61,864 nt of DNA from Bacilli bacterium (GCA_028693035.1 JAQUWE010000001.1:116379-178242), one strand, 5' to 3'; positions 16,805 through 25,865 are shown, counted from the stretch's first letter. The notes: generated by a model from the sequence alone, not told the origin. Program-made: numbers and translations.

Positions 16805-17563
16805 ATGCTTATAGATACACATTGTCATTTAGAAGACTATGACAATTTAAAAGAAATAACAGAAGAAATGCAGGATGGAATGATGATTACAGCTGGTACA
16901 AGTCAAACGACAAATGAAAAAGTGCTAGAATTAATTGCACAGTATCCAAATGTCTATGGGACACTGGGTATCCACCCTGAAGAAGTAGAAAACTGCAAAG
17001 AAGAAGATCTTATTTATATAGAAAAACACATTATGGACCCTCATATTGTAGGTATTGGTGAAGTAGGTCTGGATTATCATTATGGTACCGAAACCAAGGA
17101 AAAACAAAAAGAAATTTTAAAAAAACAACTTTTATTAGCCAAAAAATATAAAAAGACTGTCGTAATTCATAGTAGAGATGCGACATTAGATACATATACT
17201 ATATTAGAGGAACTAGATATGCATGATACCAAGATGGTTTTGCATTGTTATAGTTCCAGCATAGAAATGGCACATCAATTTTTAAAATTCCCAATGAAAT
17301 TTGGGATAGGAGGGGTTATAACTTTTAAAAATGCGGTTAAACTAAGAGAAGTGGTAGAAAAGTTACCATTAGAAAGTTTCCTTTTAGAAACAGATAGTCC
17401 TTATCTATCTCCAGAACCACATAGAGGAGAGAAAAATAAACCGTCAAATACTTTGTTTGTAGCAAAGAAGATTGCGGAAATAAAAGGAATTTCACTAGAA
17501 GAAGTATTACAAGTAACAAGTGCGTCAGCCATACGCTGGTTTGACTTAGGGCGCAAAATATGA
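16805..17563 (+). CDS. tatD: TatD family hydrolase (YabD)
   Basis: Metal-dependent amidohydrolase-fold nuclease of the TatD family. The 252-aa product shows the metal ligands DTHCH at 4-8, GEVGLDYH near 86-93, a His in VVIHSRDA near 122, HCYSS near 145 and ETDSPYL near 196. I start at ATG 16805 (MLIDTHCH..) preceded by GGTGA; upstream in-frame TTG/GTG codons at 16793/16796 overlap the terminator T-run and the ribosome site. It stops with TGA. In B. subtilis the order metS-tatD-yabE is the same. Confidence 0.94.
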   Translation: MLIDTHCHLEDYDNLKEITEEMQDGMMITAGTSQTTNEKVLELIAQYPNVYGTLGIHPEEVENCKEEDLIYIEKHIMDPHIVGIGEVGLDYHYGTETKEKQKEILKKQLLLAKKYKKTVVIHSRDATLDTYTILEELDMHDTKMVLHCYSSSIEMAHQFLKFPMKFGIGGVITFKNAVKLREVVEKLPLESFLLETDSPYLSPEPHRGEKNKPSNTLFVAKKIAEIKGISLEEVLQVTSASAIRWFDLGRKI

Positions 17564-17602
17564 TAAAATTTTGTTGTTAACTTGAATTTTGAGGTGAAAT
17601 GA

Positions 17603-18304
17603 ATGAATTTATATTTACTAAATTTAGTTGGTAAATGGATTGGAATTCTATTCGTATCAGGCTTATCTTTCTTTGGTGGATATACCGAAAAAGAAGTAAA
17701 AGCTGTGAATACAAATAAAAATAGAAGTTTGAATTTAACAACTGAATGGATAGCTCATTCTACCGAGGTTAGGTATAATGATCAAAAGCCAAATGGAGAA
17801 CAAACTGTTCTTGTAGAGGGTATAGATGGCTATTTAGTAAGAAATCATGATAATAACGAAATAAAAATTGTTAAAAATCCAGTTACAGAAGTGGTAGAGA
17901 TAGGTACTTATGTACAAAAACCTGTTGTAACAACAGTATCAAATGTTGCGACAGCTTCTTCCTATACTGGAAAATTAACAATGTATACAAATTGTCCAAA
18001 TCGTTCTGTTTGTAAAACGAGTAGCGGACACAATTTGAAAGATAGTGTTTATTATACAGATCAAAGCTTTGGTACAGTGCGTATTTTATCTGCTGCTTTA
18101 AATGCCTTTCCAAAAGGCACTATTGTGGAGGTATCAGGTGCTTCTGTAGGCAATTTTTATGGAATTGTTTTGGATACAGGAGGCAGCATGCAAAAAGCTT
18201 GGTCTAGTGGAAATGTATGGATGGACTTAGCAATTGATGCAAGTACAGAAAAAGCATATACAGATAAACATGTAACCTTTAACATAAAAAGATATGGCTT
18301 TTAA
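17603..18304 (+). CDS. G5 and 3D (double-psi barrel) domain wall protein, YabE-like
   Basis: Secreted wall-associated protein. In 233 aa there is an N-terminal hydrophobic signal (about 5-26), a G5 domain (about 47-102), and a C-terminal double-psi beta-barrel (about 115-230) with VLDTGGSM and MDLAIDAS in the places of the 3D motif aspartates. In B. subtilis, YabE directly after tatD has DUF348, G5 and 3D domains and is Rpf-like; here the protein is shorter and lacks the DUF348 repeats. Peptidoglycan lysis is plausible but unproven. GAGGTGAAATG marks the start. Confidence 0.8.
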   Translation: MNLYLLNLVGKWIGILFVSGLSFFGGYTEKEVKAVNTNKNRSLNLTTEWIAHSTEVRYNDQKPNGEQTVLVEGIDGYLVRNHDNNEIKIVKNPVTEVVEIGTYVQKPVVTTVSNVATASSYTGKLTMYTNCPNRSVCKTSSGHNLKDSVYYTDQSFGTVRILSAALNAFPKGTIVEVSGASVGNFYGIVLDTGGSMQKAWSSGNVWMDLAIDASTEKAYTDKHVTFNIKRYGF

Positions 18305-18317
18305 AGTCATTCTTTTT
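18286..18317 (+). terminator. Terminator of the G5/3D gene
   Basis: ATGGCTT (18293-18299), loop TTA, AAGTCAT (18303-18309) with one G-T pair, A-rich upstream and T-rich downstream arms. It overlaps the stop codon. Confidence 0.7.
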
Positions 18318-18376
18318 TTATTTTGGAAGACAAGAGACTAAAAATATAGTATAATAGAAGAGTATGAGGTGATGAA

Positions 18377-19342
18377 ATGGATCAATTTTTAGACAAACTA
18401 AATATTCAAATCAGAAAAGCTTCTAATATTCTTATAATGTCTCATCGTTATATGGATTTAGATGGATTTGGAGCTGCTTTAGGAATTAGTAAAATCATTG
18501 AAAAGTATGGTAGAAAACCTACTATTATCGTAAACAGTGAAGAACAAGATCCTTCTATTACCAAGGCTGTTTCTAAAGTAAAGAGAAAAGTTTCCTTTGT
18601 TTTTAAAGAAAAACAAGAGATAGAGGAAAATATTGATGATAAAACATTGCTCATTATTTTAGATGTTCATAAAAGAGAAATGCTAGAATATCCAGATCTA
18701 TTAGACAAAGTGAAAAATATTGTCATTGTAGACCACCATATTAAAGGGGAAAACATGATTGAACAGGCCACATTAAGTTATGTGACAACCTCTGTTTCAA
18801 GTACTGTAGAAATCATTGTTGATTATTTAAAAAAAGAAGCCATTCAAATAGAATCAGTTGTTTCTACCATTATGCTAGCAGGTATGTACATTGATACCAA
18901 CAATTTTAATGTCAAAACCTCTAGCAATACCTTTTTAGCTGCTTCTTATTTAATGGAAAATGGTGCTGATAACATTCTTAAACAAGAATTGTTTCAAGAA
19001 AACAAAAAGAACTTTATCAGAAGACAAAAAATGCTTAAAAATAGTCATATGATCAATAACCATATGATTGTTTGTATATTAGATAAAAATGTGTACCAAA
19101 GAAGTGATTTAGCTAAAATAGCAGAAGAACTTTTACAATTTGAAGAAGTAGAGGCTTCTTTTGCCATTGGTTATGTGGATGAAAATATGGTAGGAGTCAG
19201 CTCTCGTTCTCTTGGAAAAATCAATGTAGAGAGAGTCATGAAACAATTAGGTGGTGGTGGCCATAAAACAGACGCGGCCGCAACCGTTCAAAATGTAAGT
19301 CTTGCAAAAGTGCAAGATGCTTTAACAAAAATTCTAAATTGA
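18377..19342 (+). CDS. Stand-alone DHH-DHHA1 phosphodiesterase (GdpP catalytic core-like)
   Basis: Probable phosphodiesterase for c-di-AMP or small linear nucleotides. In 321 aa it has SHRYMDLDGFG (22-32) and VDHH (118-121) as DHH metal motifs, and GGGGHKTDAA near the C-terminus as the DHHA1 signature. These forms match the C-terminal part of GdpP. GdpP in B. subtilis lies directly before rplI, as this gene does, but it also has membrane helices, a degenerate PAS and a degenerate GGDEF domain, all absent here. So this looks like a GdpP reduced to its soluble core. A TATAAT at 18349-18354 with a weak -35 and GAGGTGATG precede it. Nine bases separate it from rplI. Confidence 0.87.
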   Translation: MDQFLDKLNIQIRKASNILIMSHRYMDLDGFGAALGISKIIEKYGRKPTIIVNSEEQDPSITKAVSKVKRKVSFVFKEKQEIEENIDDKTLLIILDVHKREMLEYPDLLDKVKNIVIVDHHIKGENMIEQATLSYVTTSVSSTVEIIVDYLKKEAIQIESVVSTIMLAGMYIDTNNFNVKTSSNTFLAASYLMENGADNILKQELFQENKKNFIRRQKMLKNSHMINNHMIVCILDKNVYQRSDLAKIAEELLQFEEVEASFAIGYVDENMVGVSSRSLGKINVERVMKQLGGGGHKTDAAATVQNVSLAKVQDALTKILN

Positions 19343-19351
19343 GGTGATAAA

Positions 19352-19795
19352 ATGAAGATAATTTTTTTAAAGGATGTAAAAAAACAAGGAAAAAAGGGAG
19401 AAATTAAAGAGGTAGCAGCAGGATATGCATCTTTCTTAATTAAAAAAGGAGACGCCATTTCAGCGACTGATGGAAGTGTACAACGCTTAAAAAGAGAACA
19501 AACCGAAAAGGCGTTAGAAGAAACATTAGAAATTAAAGAATGCCAAAGAATAAAAGAACAATTAGAGCAATTGCAAATAAAAATCTTTGTAAAAACAGGA
19601 AAAGCAGATCGTGTATTTGGAAGCGTTAGTACCAAACAAATTTGGAATGAATTAAAAAAACATGATTTTGTAATTGATAAAAAGAAAATTAAATTGGATC
19701 ATGAACTTACTTCTTTAGGATTCCACAATGTAAGAATCGAATTGCATAAAGAAGTGGAAGCTACTTTAAAAGTAAATGTTGTAAAAGAAAGTTAG
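19352..19795 (+). CDS. rplI: 50S ribosomal protein bL9
   Basis: bL9 binds 23S rRNA at the base of the L1 stalk. The 147-aa protein opens with [18 protein letters not shown] (family signature), followed by the long connecting helix and the C-terminal domain with [21 protein letters not shown] precedes ATG 19352. The order phosphodiesterase-rplI-dnaB agrees with B. subtilis gdpP-rplI-dnaC. Confidence 0.97.
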   Translation: MKIIFLKDVKKQGKKGEIKEVAAGYASFLIKKGDAISATDGSVQRLKREQTEKALEETLEIKECQRIKEQLEQLQIKIFVKTGKADRVFGSVSTKQIWNELKKHDFVIDKKKIKLDHELTSLGFHNVRIELHKEVEATLKVNVVKES

Positions 19796-19802
19796 GTGTT
19801 AT

Positions 19803-21152
19803 ATGAAAGAGCGAACCATTCCTCATAATATAGGGGCAGAACAATCTGTTATAGGTGCTATGTTTTTATCTAAATATGCTTTAGAAAAAGGATTAGAAGC
19901 CCTTAGTAAAGATGTTTTTTATTTAGATGCTCATGGCAAAATATTTGAAGTTCTTTCTGAATTATCCGAAAAAAATAGAGCCATTGATATTACAACGGTT
20001 ACAGAAGGTTTAGAAAAAAAAGGCTATTTAAAACAAATTGGTGGCGTAGAATATCTATCAGAAATTATAAGTATGGTACCAAGTGCTTCCAATGTAGATG
20101 AATATATTCATATTGTAGAAGAAAAAGCCATTTTAAGAAGATTGATTGATGAAGCTGGTGTCATTACGACAGAAGCACTTACATCACAAGAAGATATTAA
20201 TGAAGTATTAGATAAAGCCGAAAAAAGAATTCTAAATGTTGTAAAAACAAGAAAAGGAACAGAATTTAAACCCATTGCTGATGTTTTAATCAAAGCACAA
20301 GCTGATTTAGAAAAACTTTCTAAAAATAGAGGAGAAGTGACTGGACTTTCAACCGGATTCTATGATTTAGATAAAGTAACCAGTGGACTTCACGGAAATG
20401 AACTGATTATTATCGCAGCGAGACCTGCTATGGGTAAAACAGCGTTTGCTCTTAATCTAGCGTATAATTTATCTAAATTAAACAATAAAGCGGTAGCTGT
20501 CTTTAATATGGAAATGAGTGCAGAACAACTTGTCAATCGTATGCTTTGTTCTGCCGGACAAATCAATCAGGGTAAAATGAAAAATGCTCGTTTTGACCAT
20601 GAAGATTGGAAAAAATTAAATGAAGCTTGTAGTAAACTTGCAGAAACACAAATTTATATTGATGATACACCAGGTATGGCAGTAAGTGAAATCAAAGCCA
20701 AAAGTAGAAGACTTGCTTCTAGTACCAAGAATCTTGGGGCTATTGTTATCGACTACCTACAGCTTATCAGTGGTGGTGCTAAATATGCAGGAAATAGACA
20801 ACAAGAAGTAAGTGAAATTTCAAGATCACTTAAAACACTTGCCATGGAATTAGAAGTCCCTGTCATTGCGCTTGCACAGTTATCTCGTAGTGTAGAAGGA
20901 AGAGACAGTAAAAAACCAATCCTAAGTGATTTAAGAGAGTCTGGTTCTATTGAACAAGATGCGGATATTGTTGCCTTTTTATATAGAGAAGATTATTATA
21001 ACAAAGAAGCTGCTATCGATGAATACACAAGTAGAAGTGAATTTATTATTGGAAAACACCGTAGTGGACCTACAACAACAATTGATTTGATTTTTAAAAG
21101 AGATACAAGTACTTTTGTAAGTATGGTGCACGAAAAGGATGATGCTGTATGA
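19803..21152 (+). CDS. dnaB: Replicative DNA helicase
   Basis: Hexameric helicase that unwinds DNA at the fork (named DnaC in B. subtilis). The 449-aa product has the N-terminal primase-interaction domain (PHNIGAEQSVIGAMFLS, 7-23), Walker A ARPAMGKTAFALN near 204-216, Walker B VIDYLQLI near 318 and RSLKTLAMELEVPVIALAQLSR. No intein is present. The ribosome site is weak (AGGTG). It overlaps the following peptidase gene by four bases (ATGA). Confidence 0.97.
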   Translation: MKERTIPHNIGAEQSVIGAMFLSKYALEKGLEALSKDVFYLDAHGKIFEVLSELSEKNRAIDITTVTEGLEKKGYLKQIGGVEYLSEIISMVPSASNVDEYIHIVEEKAILRRLIDEAGVITTEALTSQEDINEVLDKAEKRILNVVKTRKGTEFKPIADVLIKAQADLEKLSKNRGEVTGLSTGFYDLDKVTSGLHGNELIIIAARPAMGKTAFALNLAYNLSKLNNKAVAVFNMEMSAEQLVNRMLCSAGQINQGKMKNARFDHEDWKKLNEACSKLAETQIYIDDTPGMAVSEIKAKSRRLASSTKNLGAIVIDYLQLISGGAKYAGNRQQEVSEISRSLKTLAMELEVPVIALAQLSRSVEGRDSKKPILSDLRESGSIEQDADIVAFLYREDYYNKEAAIDEYTSRSEFIIGKHRSGPTTTIDLIFKRDTSTFVSMVHEKDDAV

Positions 21153-22609
21153 AAAAAATAGGTTTTATTTTAACATTTCTTGCTTTAAGTACAACTATTT
21201 TTTTGCTAGGATTTACAAGAAAACCATCTGAAAATCCTGATACTTATTATCGTGTTTATCTAGAAGAAGAAGTTTTGGGCGTTGTTTCTTCTAAAGCAGA
21301 GCTTGAGCACTATATTGATAAAAAAGGAGAAAGTATTAAGAAAAAATTAAATGTTTCAAAAGTATACTCTCCAAATGGTTTGCAAATAAAAAAGATCACA
21401 ACTTATAATAAGAAAGTAGATCGGGTAGAAAATATCTACAATAAAATTTCTAAAAGAAAACCTTTTACTGTTAGAGGATACCAATTTTCTATTAAAAAGG
21501 AAAAAGGGACAACTTCTTTATACGTCTTAAATAAAGATATATTTAAAACAGCCATTGAAAAGGTGATTACCTCTTTTATTGGAACTGAAAAATATGAAGC
21601 GTATAAAAATGGAACACAACCAGAAATAACAACAACAGGAAGTTTTATTGAAAATGTCTATATCAGCAATGATATTACAGTAAAAGAAGTCAATATACCT
21701 GTTACAGAAAATATCTATCAAAATGATATTACGCTTAGTCAGTATTTATTGTTTGGTTCTGATATTCAAAAGAAAATTTATACTGTACAAGCAGATGATA
21801 CTGTAGAAAAAGTTGCTTTTAATAACGAAGTAAGTACAGAAGAGCTTCTTGTTTCAAATCCTAAACTAAGCTCTACTAACAATCTTTTATATGCAGGGCA
21901 GCAAATCACAATTTCTTATTTGAATCCAGAAGTCAATGTCATTGTAGAATCCCATGTTGTCCAAGATTTAGAAAGCCAATATCGTACGGAAGAAAAATAT
22001 GATGCAAATCGTATTGTAGGAGACGATACTGTTACGCAAAAAGGTGAAAATGGATTAGAACGGGTTACGCAAAATATTCGTTATGAAAACAATGTTATGA
22101 CCTATATTGCGCCTGTATCTAAGGAAGAATTAAAACCAACCATTAACGAAGTTGTCATTCGTGGTAAGAAAATTTTACCAAACGTCGGAACTTCAACCAA
22201 TTGGGCATGGCCAACGGCAAGTGGATATACAATTACATCTAACTATGCATTCCGTATTCATCCAATTACAGGAAAAAGACAATTACACCCAGCTCTTGAT
22301 ATTGCAGGTACTGGTATGGGGTCTCCTATCTATGCCGCAAACAATGGTGTTGTAACGATGGCAAAATATTATAGTACTTATGGAAATTGTATTATTATCA
22401 ATCACAATAATGGTTACTATACTTTATATGGACATTTATCACGCATTAATGCAAAAGTGGGGCAAGTGGTCGCAAAAGGGCAAGTCATTGGTGCTATGGG
22501 AATGACAGGTTCGGCAACGGGACCTCACCTTCATTATGAGTTATGGGTAGGAGGGCCACCACATGGTGGGGGAACCAATATCAATCCATGGACGGTAATG
22601 AGTAAATGA
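21149..22609 (+). CDS. LysM-G5-M23 peptidoglycan endopeptidase
   Basis: Exported wall hydrolase. In 486 aa the order is an N-terminal signal or anchor helix (5-22), a region of about 190 residues, a LysM domain (about 210-265, YTVQADDTVEKVAFNNEVS), a G5-like domain (about 270-345), and an M23 LytM domain (about 352-486). The M23 zinc residues are visible as HPALDIAG and GPHLHYE, so it should be active. This type cleaves stem-peptide cross-links. It overlaps dnaB by ATGA at its start and walJ by ATGA at its end, making a replication-wall-rRNA run with coupled translation. Confidence 0.92.
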   Translation: MKKIGFILTFLALSTTIFLLGFTRKPSENPDTYYRVYLEEEVLGVVSSKAELEHYIDKKGESIKKKLNVSKVYSPNGLQIKKITTYNKKVDRVENIYNKISKRKPFTVRGYQFSIKKEKGTTSLYVLNKDIFKTAIEKVITSFIGTEKYEAYKNGTQPEITTTGSFIENVYISNDITVKEVNIPVTENIYQNDITLSQYLLFGSDIQKKIYTVQADDTVEKVAFNNEVSTEELLVSNPKLSSTNNLLYAGQQITISYLNPEVNVIVESHVVQDLESQYRTEEKYDANRIVGDDTVTQKGENGLERVTQNIRYENNVMTYIAPVSKEELKPTINEVVIRGKKILPNVGTSTNWAWPTASGYTITSNYAFRIHPITGKRQLHPALDIAGTGMGSPIYAANNGVVTMAKYYSTYGNCIIINHNNGYYTLYGHLSRINAKVGQVVAKGQVIGAMGMTGSATGPHLHYELWVGGPPHGGGTNINPWTVMSK

Positions 22610-23370
22610 GAGTCTCTGTATTAGCAAGTGGCTCTAAAGGAAACAGTACCTATATAGAAACAGAAAAGCACCATTTTCTTATCGATTTAGGCACAAGTAG
22701 TCTTTGTGCTGAAAAACGGTTAAAAGAACTTGGTGCCGATCCTAAAAAAATTGAAGGAATTTTTATTACCCATAGTCATACAGACCATATAGCGGGACTT
22801 CGTGTTTTTATCAAAAAATATAGTCCCACTATTTATCTTACAAAAAAAATGTATAAAGAAGTAAAAGATATAGTCCCACTTCCGCTAGCTTGTTTTATTG
22901 AAGAAGAACTTTCTATAGAAGACTTTCATATAGGCATTTTTAAAACAAGTCATGATACGGATGAATCGGTTGGATATATTTTTACAGAAAATGATAAAAG
23001 TATAGTGTATGTGACAGATACTGGTTATATCAATTTAAAAAATGAACAAAAATTAAAAAACAAAAGTCTTTATATCATGGAAAGCAATCACGATACAGAA
23101 ATGCTTTTAGAAGGCAAATATCCCTATTATTTGAAACAACGCATTTTAGGGGATAGAGGCCATCTTTCCAATGCTGATTCTGCTTACTATATGACAAAAT
23201 TTATAGGAAAAAACACCCATAAAATTATTTTAGCCCATTTATCGCATGAAAATAATACAGAAGCCAAAGCACTTGCTACTTATAAAGAAGTTTTTCATAA
23301 AAAAAACTTAGATTTTGATGCAATTGTCGTAGCAAAACAAGAAGAAACAACGGAGCTAATAGAAGTATGA
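22606..23370 (+). CDS. walJ: Metallo-beta-lactamase fold hydrolase WalJ/YycJ
   Basis: MBL-fold protein of the YycJ family, linked to the WalRK wall-stress regulon and proposed as a double-strand DNA exonuclease. The 254-aa protein has THSHTDH at 55-61, FKTSHDTDES near 112-121 and DTGY near 140 as metal ligands, and ends with ILAHLSHENN. WalR, WalK, WalH and WalI are not adjacent here, unlike in B. subtilis. It overlaps both neighbours by four bases (ATGA). Confidence 0.92.
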   Translation: MRVSVLASGSKGNSTYIETEKHHFLIDLGTSSLCAEKRLKELGADPKKIEGIFITHSHTDHIAGLRVFIKKYSPTIYLTKKMYKEVKDIVPLPLACFIEEELSIEDFHIGIFKTSHDTDESVGYIFTENDKSIVYVTDTGYINLKNEQKLKNKSLYIMESNHDTEMLLEGKYPYYLKQRILGDRGHLSNADSAYYMTKFIGKNTHKIILAHLSHENNTEAKALATYKEVFHKKNLDFDAIVVAKQEETTELIEV

Positions 23371-23822
23371 TAAAGATAATATGTGTAGGAAAAATAAAAG
23401 AAAAATTTTATAGAGAAGCACTTGCTGAATATCAAAAAAGGTTATCTAAATATACCAAATTAGAAATAATAGAAGTCCCTGATTTTGATAGTAAAACACC
23501 TTCTATAGAGTTAGAAAAAGAAAAAGAAAGTATAGTAAGGTATATAGGAGAAAGAGACTATATTATTGCTTTAGATATTGATGGAAAGCAAGTATCTTCT
23601 ATTTCATTAGCAGAACAAATAGAAAAAATTTATATGCAAGCAAGTACCATTACTTTTATTATTGGGGGTTCTTCTGGCATTCATCCAGAAGTGAAACAAA
23701 AAGCCCATTTACTTCTTTCCTTTTCTAAAATGACTTTTCCCCATCAATTATTTAGAGTTATTCTATTGGAACAATTGTATCGAAGTTATAAAATTATGCA
23801 TCACGAATCTTATCATAAATAA
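23367..23822 (+). CDS. rlmH: 23S rRNA pseudouridine1915-N3-methyltransferase RlmH
   Basis: SPOUT-class enzyme that methylates pseudouridine 1915 in helix 69. The 151-aa product shows the conserved knot motif FIIGGSSGIHPEVK near 97-110, KMTFPHQLFRVILLEQLYR near 121-139 and the terminal YHK typical of RlmH. Its start overlaps the walJ stop (ATGA). Downstream is a hairpin with a T-run that also contains the spoIIR ribosome site. Confidence 0.97.
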   Translation: MIKIICVGKIKEKFYREALAEYQKRLSKYTKLEIIEVPDFDSKTPSIELEKEKESIVRYIGERDYIIALDIDGKQVSSISLAEQIEKIYMQASTITFIIGGSSGIHPEVKQKAHLLLSFSKMTFPHQLFRVILLEQLYRSYKIMHHESYHK

Positions 23823-23839
23823 AAATGTATAAAATAAAC

Positions 23840-23873
23840 AAAATCGCTCACTATGAAATAGAGGCGATTTTTT
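23840..23873 (+). terminator. Terminator after rlmH, overlapping the spoIIR translation start region
   Basis: AAAATCGC (23840-23847) pairs with GCGATTTT (23864-23871), loop 16 nt, followed by T residues directly in front of the spoIIR ATG. The only SD-like GAGG (23861-23864) lies in the loop and stem. Confidence 0.7.
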
Positions 23874-24398
23874 ATGAAGAAAACAATACTTTTATTACTC
23901 CTTATTTTTGGAACCTATTTTTCCGTAAGTAAACTCATTGAAAGCAAAGAATTGATTCCTAAGGATGCCATCCGTATGCGTGTGATTGGAAACAGTGACT
24001 CTGTTTATGATCAAAATGTGAAAATGAAAGTAAAAGAAAAAGTAGAAAAAGAAGTTTTTTCTACCTTAAAAAATACAAAAGGAATAAAGGAAGCAAGAAC
24101 AAAAATCAAAAAAGAATTACCCAATTTAGATAAAAGTGTCTTACATGTTCTGCAAGATGAAAAAACATCTCTCGTTTATAACATTCATTATGGAATGAAT
24201 TATTTTCCAGAAAAGGAATTTAGAGGAGTAACTTATAAAGAAGGAGAATATGAATCTTTAGTCGTAACGCTAGGAGAAGGAAAAGGAAGCAATTGGTGGT
24301 GTGTTTTATTTCCACCGCTTTGCCTCGTAGAAGCAACGGAAAGCAGTGATGTGGAATACAAACTTTTTATCGAAGAAATGATGGATAAATATTTATAA
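23874..24398 (+). CDS. spoIIR: Stage II sporulation protein R
   Basis: SpoIIR is made in the forespore under sigma-F, exported, and triggers the SpoIIGA protease that activates sigma-E in the mother cell. The 174-aa product has an N-terminal signal helix (3-19) and the family hallmarks KDAIRMRVIGNSDS (near 30-43), YFPEKEFRGVTYKEGEYESLVVTLGEG and NWWCVLFPPLC (near 140-150). The ribosome site is weak and overlaps a terminator hairpin. It is monocistronic. With bofA and spoVT it argues for a real sporulation programme. Confidence 0.95.
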   Translation: MKKTILLLLLIFGTYFSVSKLIESKELIPKDAIRMRVIGNSDSVYDQNVKMKVKEKVEKEVFSTLKNTKGIKEARTKIKKELPNLDKSVLHVLQDEKTSLVYNIHYGMNYFPEKEFRGVTYKEGEYESLVVTLGEGKGSNWWCVLFPPLCLVEATESSDVEYKLFIEEMMDKYL

Positions 24399-24449
24399 AA
24401 ATATCCTAAAAAACTTTCTGTCCCATATAATGGAATAGGAGGTTTTTTT

Positions 24450-24980
24450 ATGCACACAATGGTTATTATTATGATTGCAGTTTCGCTTAGTATGGATGCT
24501 TTTTCACTTGCGTTAGCTTATGGGACCTTAAATTTAGAAAGAAAAGATATTCGTTTATTATCTATCATAGTAGGTACATATCATTTTTTTATGCCTCTAC
24601 TTGGACTTGTCGTCGGAAGTGTACTTTTAAAAACAATTAAAATAAATCCTGATGTTATTGTTTTCGTTGTCCTTCTTGTGATTGGAATTCAGATGATTTT
24701 GGAAAGTTTTAAAAAAGAAGAAACCGCAAAATATATGAGTAAAATAGAACTCTTATTATTTGGTTTAGCCGTTAGTTTAGATAGTTTTTCCGTAGGAATT
24801 GGTTTGCAAGCTATCACACATCACTATATTCTTTGTTCTCTTATTTTCTCTTTAACCAGTCTTTTTTTTACCTATCTAGGTTTGCGTCTAGGTAAAAAAT
24901 TAAATGTCATATTTGGAAAGATTTCTACCTTTATAGGGGGAATTGTTTTGCTTTTATTAGGACTTGTTTACCTGTTTTAA
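24450..24980 (+). CDS. mntP: MntP/YtaF-family (DUF204) putative manganese efflux pump
   Basis: Six-helix membrane protein of the DUF204 family. In 176 aa, two internal repeats carry the family motif with a membrane Asp: SLSMDAFSLALAYG (near 11-24) and AVSLDSFSVGIGL (near 108-120). MntP in E. coli exports Mn(II). A related branch, YtaF, is tied to sporulation. Length favours MntP, while the neighbouring spoIIR leaves YtaF possible. No yybP-ykoY Mn riboswitch is visible upstream. AATAGGAGG precedes ATG 24450. Confidence 0.82.
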   Translation: MHTMVIIMIAVSLSMDAFSLALAYGTLNLERKDIRLLSIIVGTYHFFMPLLGLVVGSVLLKTIKINPDVIVFVVLLVIGIQMILESFKKEETAKYMSKIELLLFGLAVSLDSFSVGIGLQAITHHYILCSLIFSLTSLFFTYLGLRLGKKLNVIFGKISTFIGGIVLLLLGLVYLF

Positions 24981-25009
24981 TTTACTTTTAATAGAATTCA
25001 TATTATAAT
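24981..25009 (+). promoter_or_regulatory. Promoter of the aldolase gene
   Basis: TTTACT (24981-24986), 17-bp spacer, TATAAT (25004-25009), just upstream of the ribosome site. Confidence 0.7.
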
Positions 25010-25025
25010 AGTATTGGTGAAGAGT

Positions 25026-25865
25026 ATGCTTACAAACATGAAAGAAATGTTGAATACTGCAAAAAGAGAAAAGTATGCAGTACCACACTTCAATATTAAC
25101 AATTTAGAGTGGACCAAATTTATATTACAAGTAGCAGAAGAAGAACGTGCACCTGTGATCCTAGGAGTCAGCGAAAGTGCTATTCAGTATATGGGAGGTT
25201 ACGTTACAGTAAGTAAGACGGTAGAAGGACTGCTTTCTGATTTAAAAATAACAATTCCAGTTGTGCTACACTTAGATCATGGACATGATCTTATTTCATG
25301 TAAAAAAGCAATTGATGCTGGATTTACTTCCGTTATGATCGATGCTTCCAAAAAAGCTTTGGAAGAAAATATAAAAGAAACAAAAGAAGTTGTTTTGTAT
25401 GCAGAAGAAAAAAATGTTTCTGTAGAAGCCGAAATAGGACATATTGGTATAGGAGAAGCCAGTCAAGAGGAGTATGCCAATATAGAAGAGTGCCAAAAAT
25501 TCGTTTTAGAAACAAAAGTAGATGCCTTAGCGCCTGCTTTAGGAAGTGCACACGGCTTATATAAAGGTCTTCCCCATTTAGATTTTATCAGAATGAAAGA
25601 AATTGCAGAGATAACGGGAATTCCTCTTGTTTTACATGGTGGGACAGGCATTGCGGATTCTGATTTACAAAACTCTATCCAAAATGGGATTTGTAAAATC
25701 AATATCAACACCGAATTACAGGTGGTTTGGGCGCAGGCAGTAAGAACTTATTTAACAGAAAATGAAACAGTATATGATCCAAGAAAGATCATTGCTTCTG
25801 GAGAAAAGGCAATGAAAGAAATGATTCGTTATAAATTAAAAGTATTAAAAAACCAAAAGCAATAA
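25026..25865 (+). CDS. fba: Class II fructose-bisphosphate aldolase
   Basis: Zinc-dependent aldolase of glycolysis and gluconeogenesis, or a close ketose-bisphosphate relative. With ATG 25026 the protein is 279 aa and starts MLTNMKEMLNTAKREKYAVP, the usual beginning of FbaA. Catalytic and metal motifs are HLDHGH (82-87), EAEIGHIG near 130, GSAHGLYK near 176, LHGGTG near 206 and CKININTEL near 227. Upstream in-frame TTG/GTG (25014/25017) overlap the ribosome site GGTGA. In B. subtilis fbaA lies in the same neighbourhood as murAB and rpmE. Confidence 0.94.
   Translation: MLTNMKEMLNTAKREKYAVPHFNINNLEWTKFILQVAEEERAPVILGVSESAIQYMGGYVTVSKTVEGLLSDLKITIPVVLHLDHGHDLISCKKAIDAGFTSVMIDASKKALEENIKETKEVVLYAEEKNVSVEAEIGHIGIGEASQEEYANIEECQKFVLETKVDALAPALGSAHGLYKGLPHLDFIRMKEIAEITGIPLVLHGGTGIADSDLQNSIQNGICKININTELQVVWAQAVRTYLTENETVYDPRKIIASGEKAMKEMIRYKLKVLKNQKQ

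Noticed and set aside
24399-24449. yybP-ykoY manganese riboswitch before mntP
   Set aside because: The gap is 51 bases and lacks the conserved loops.
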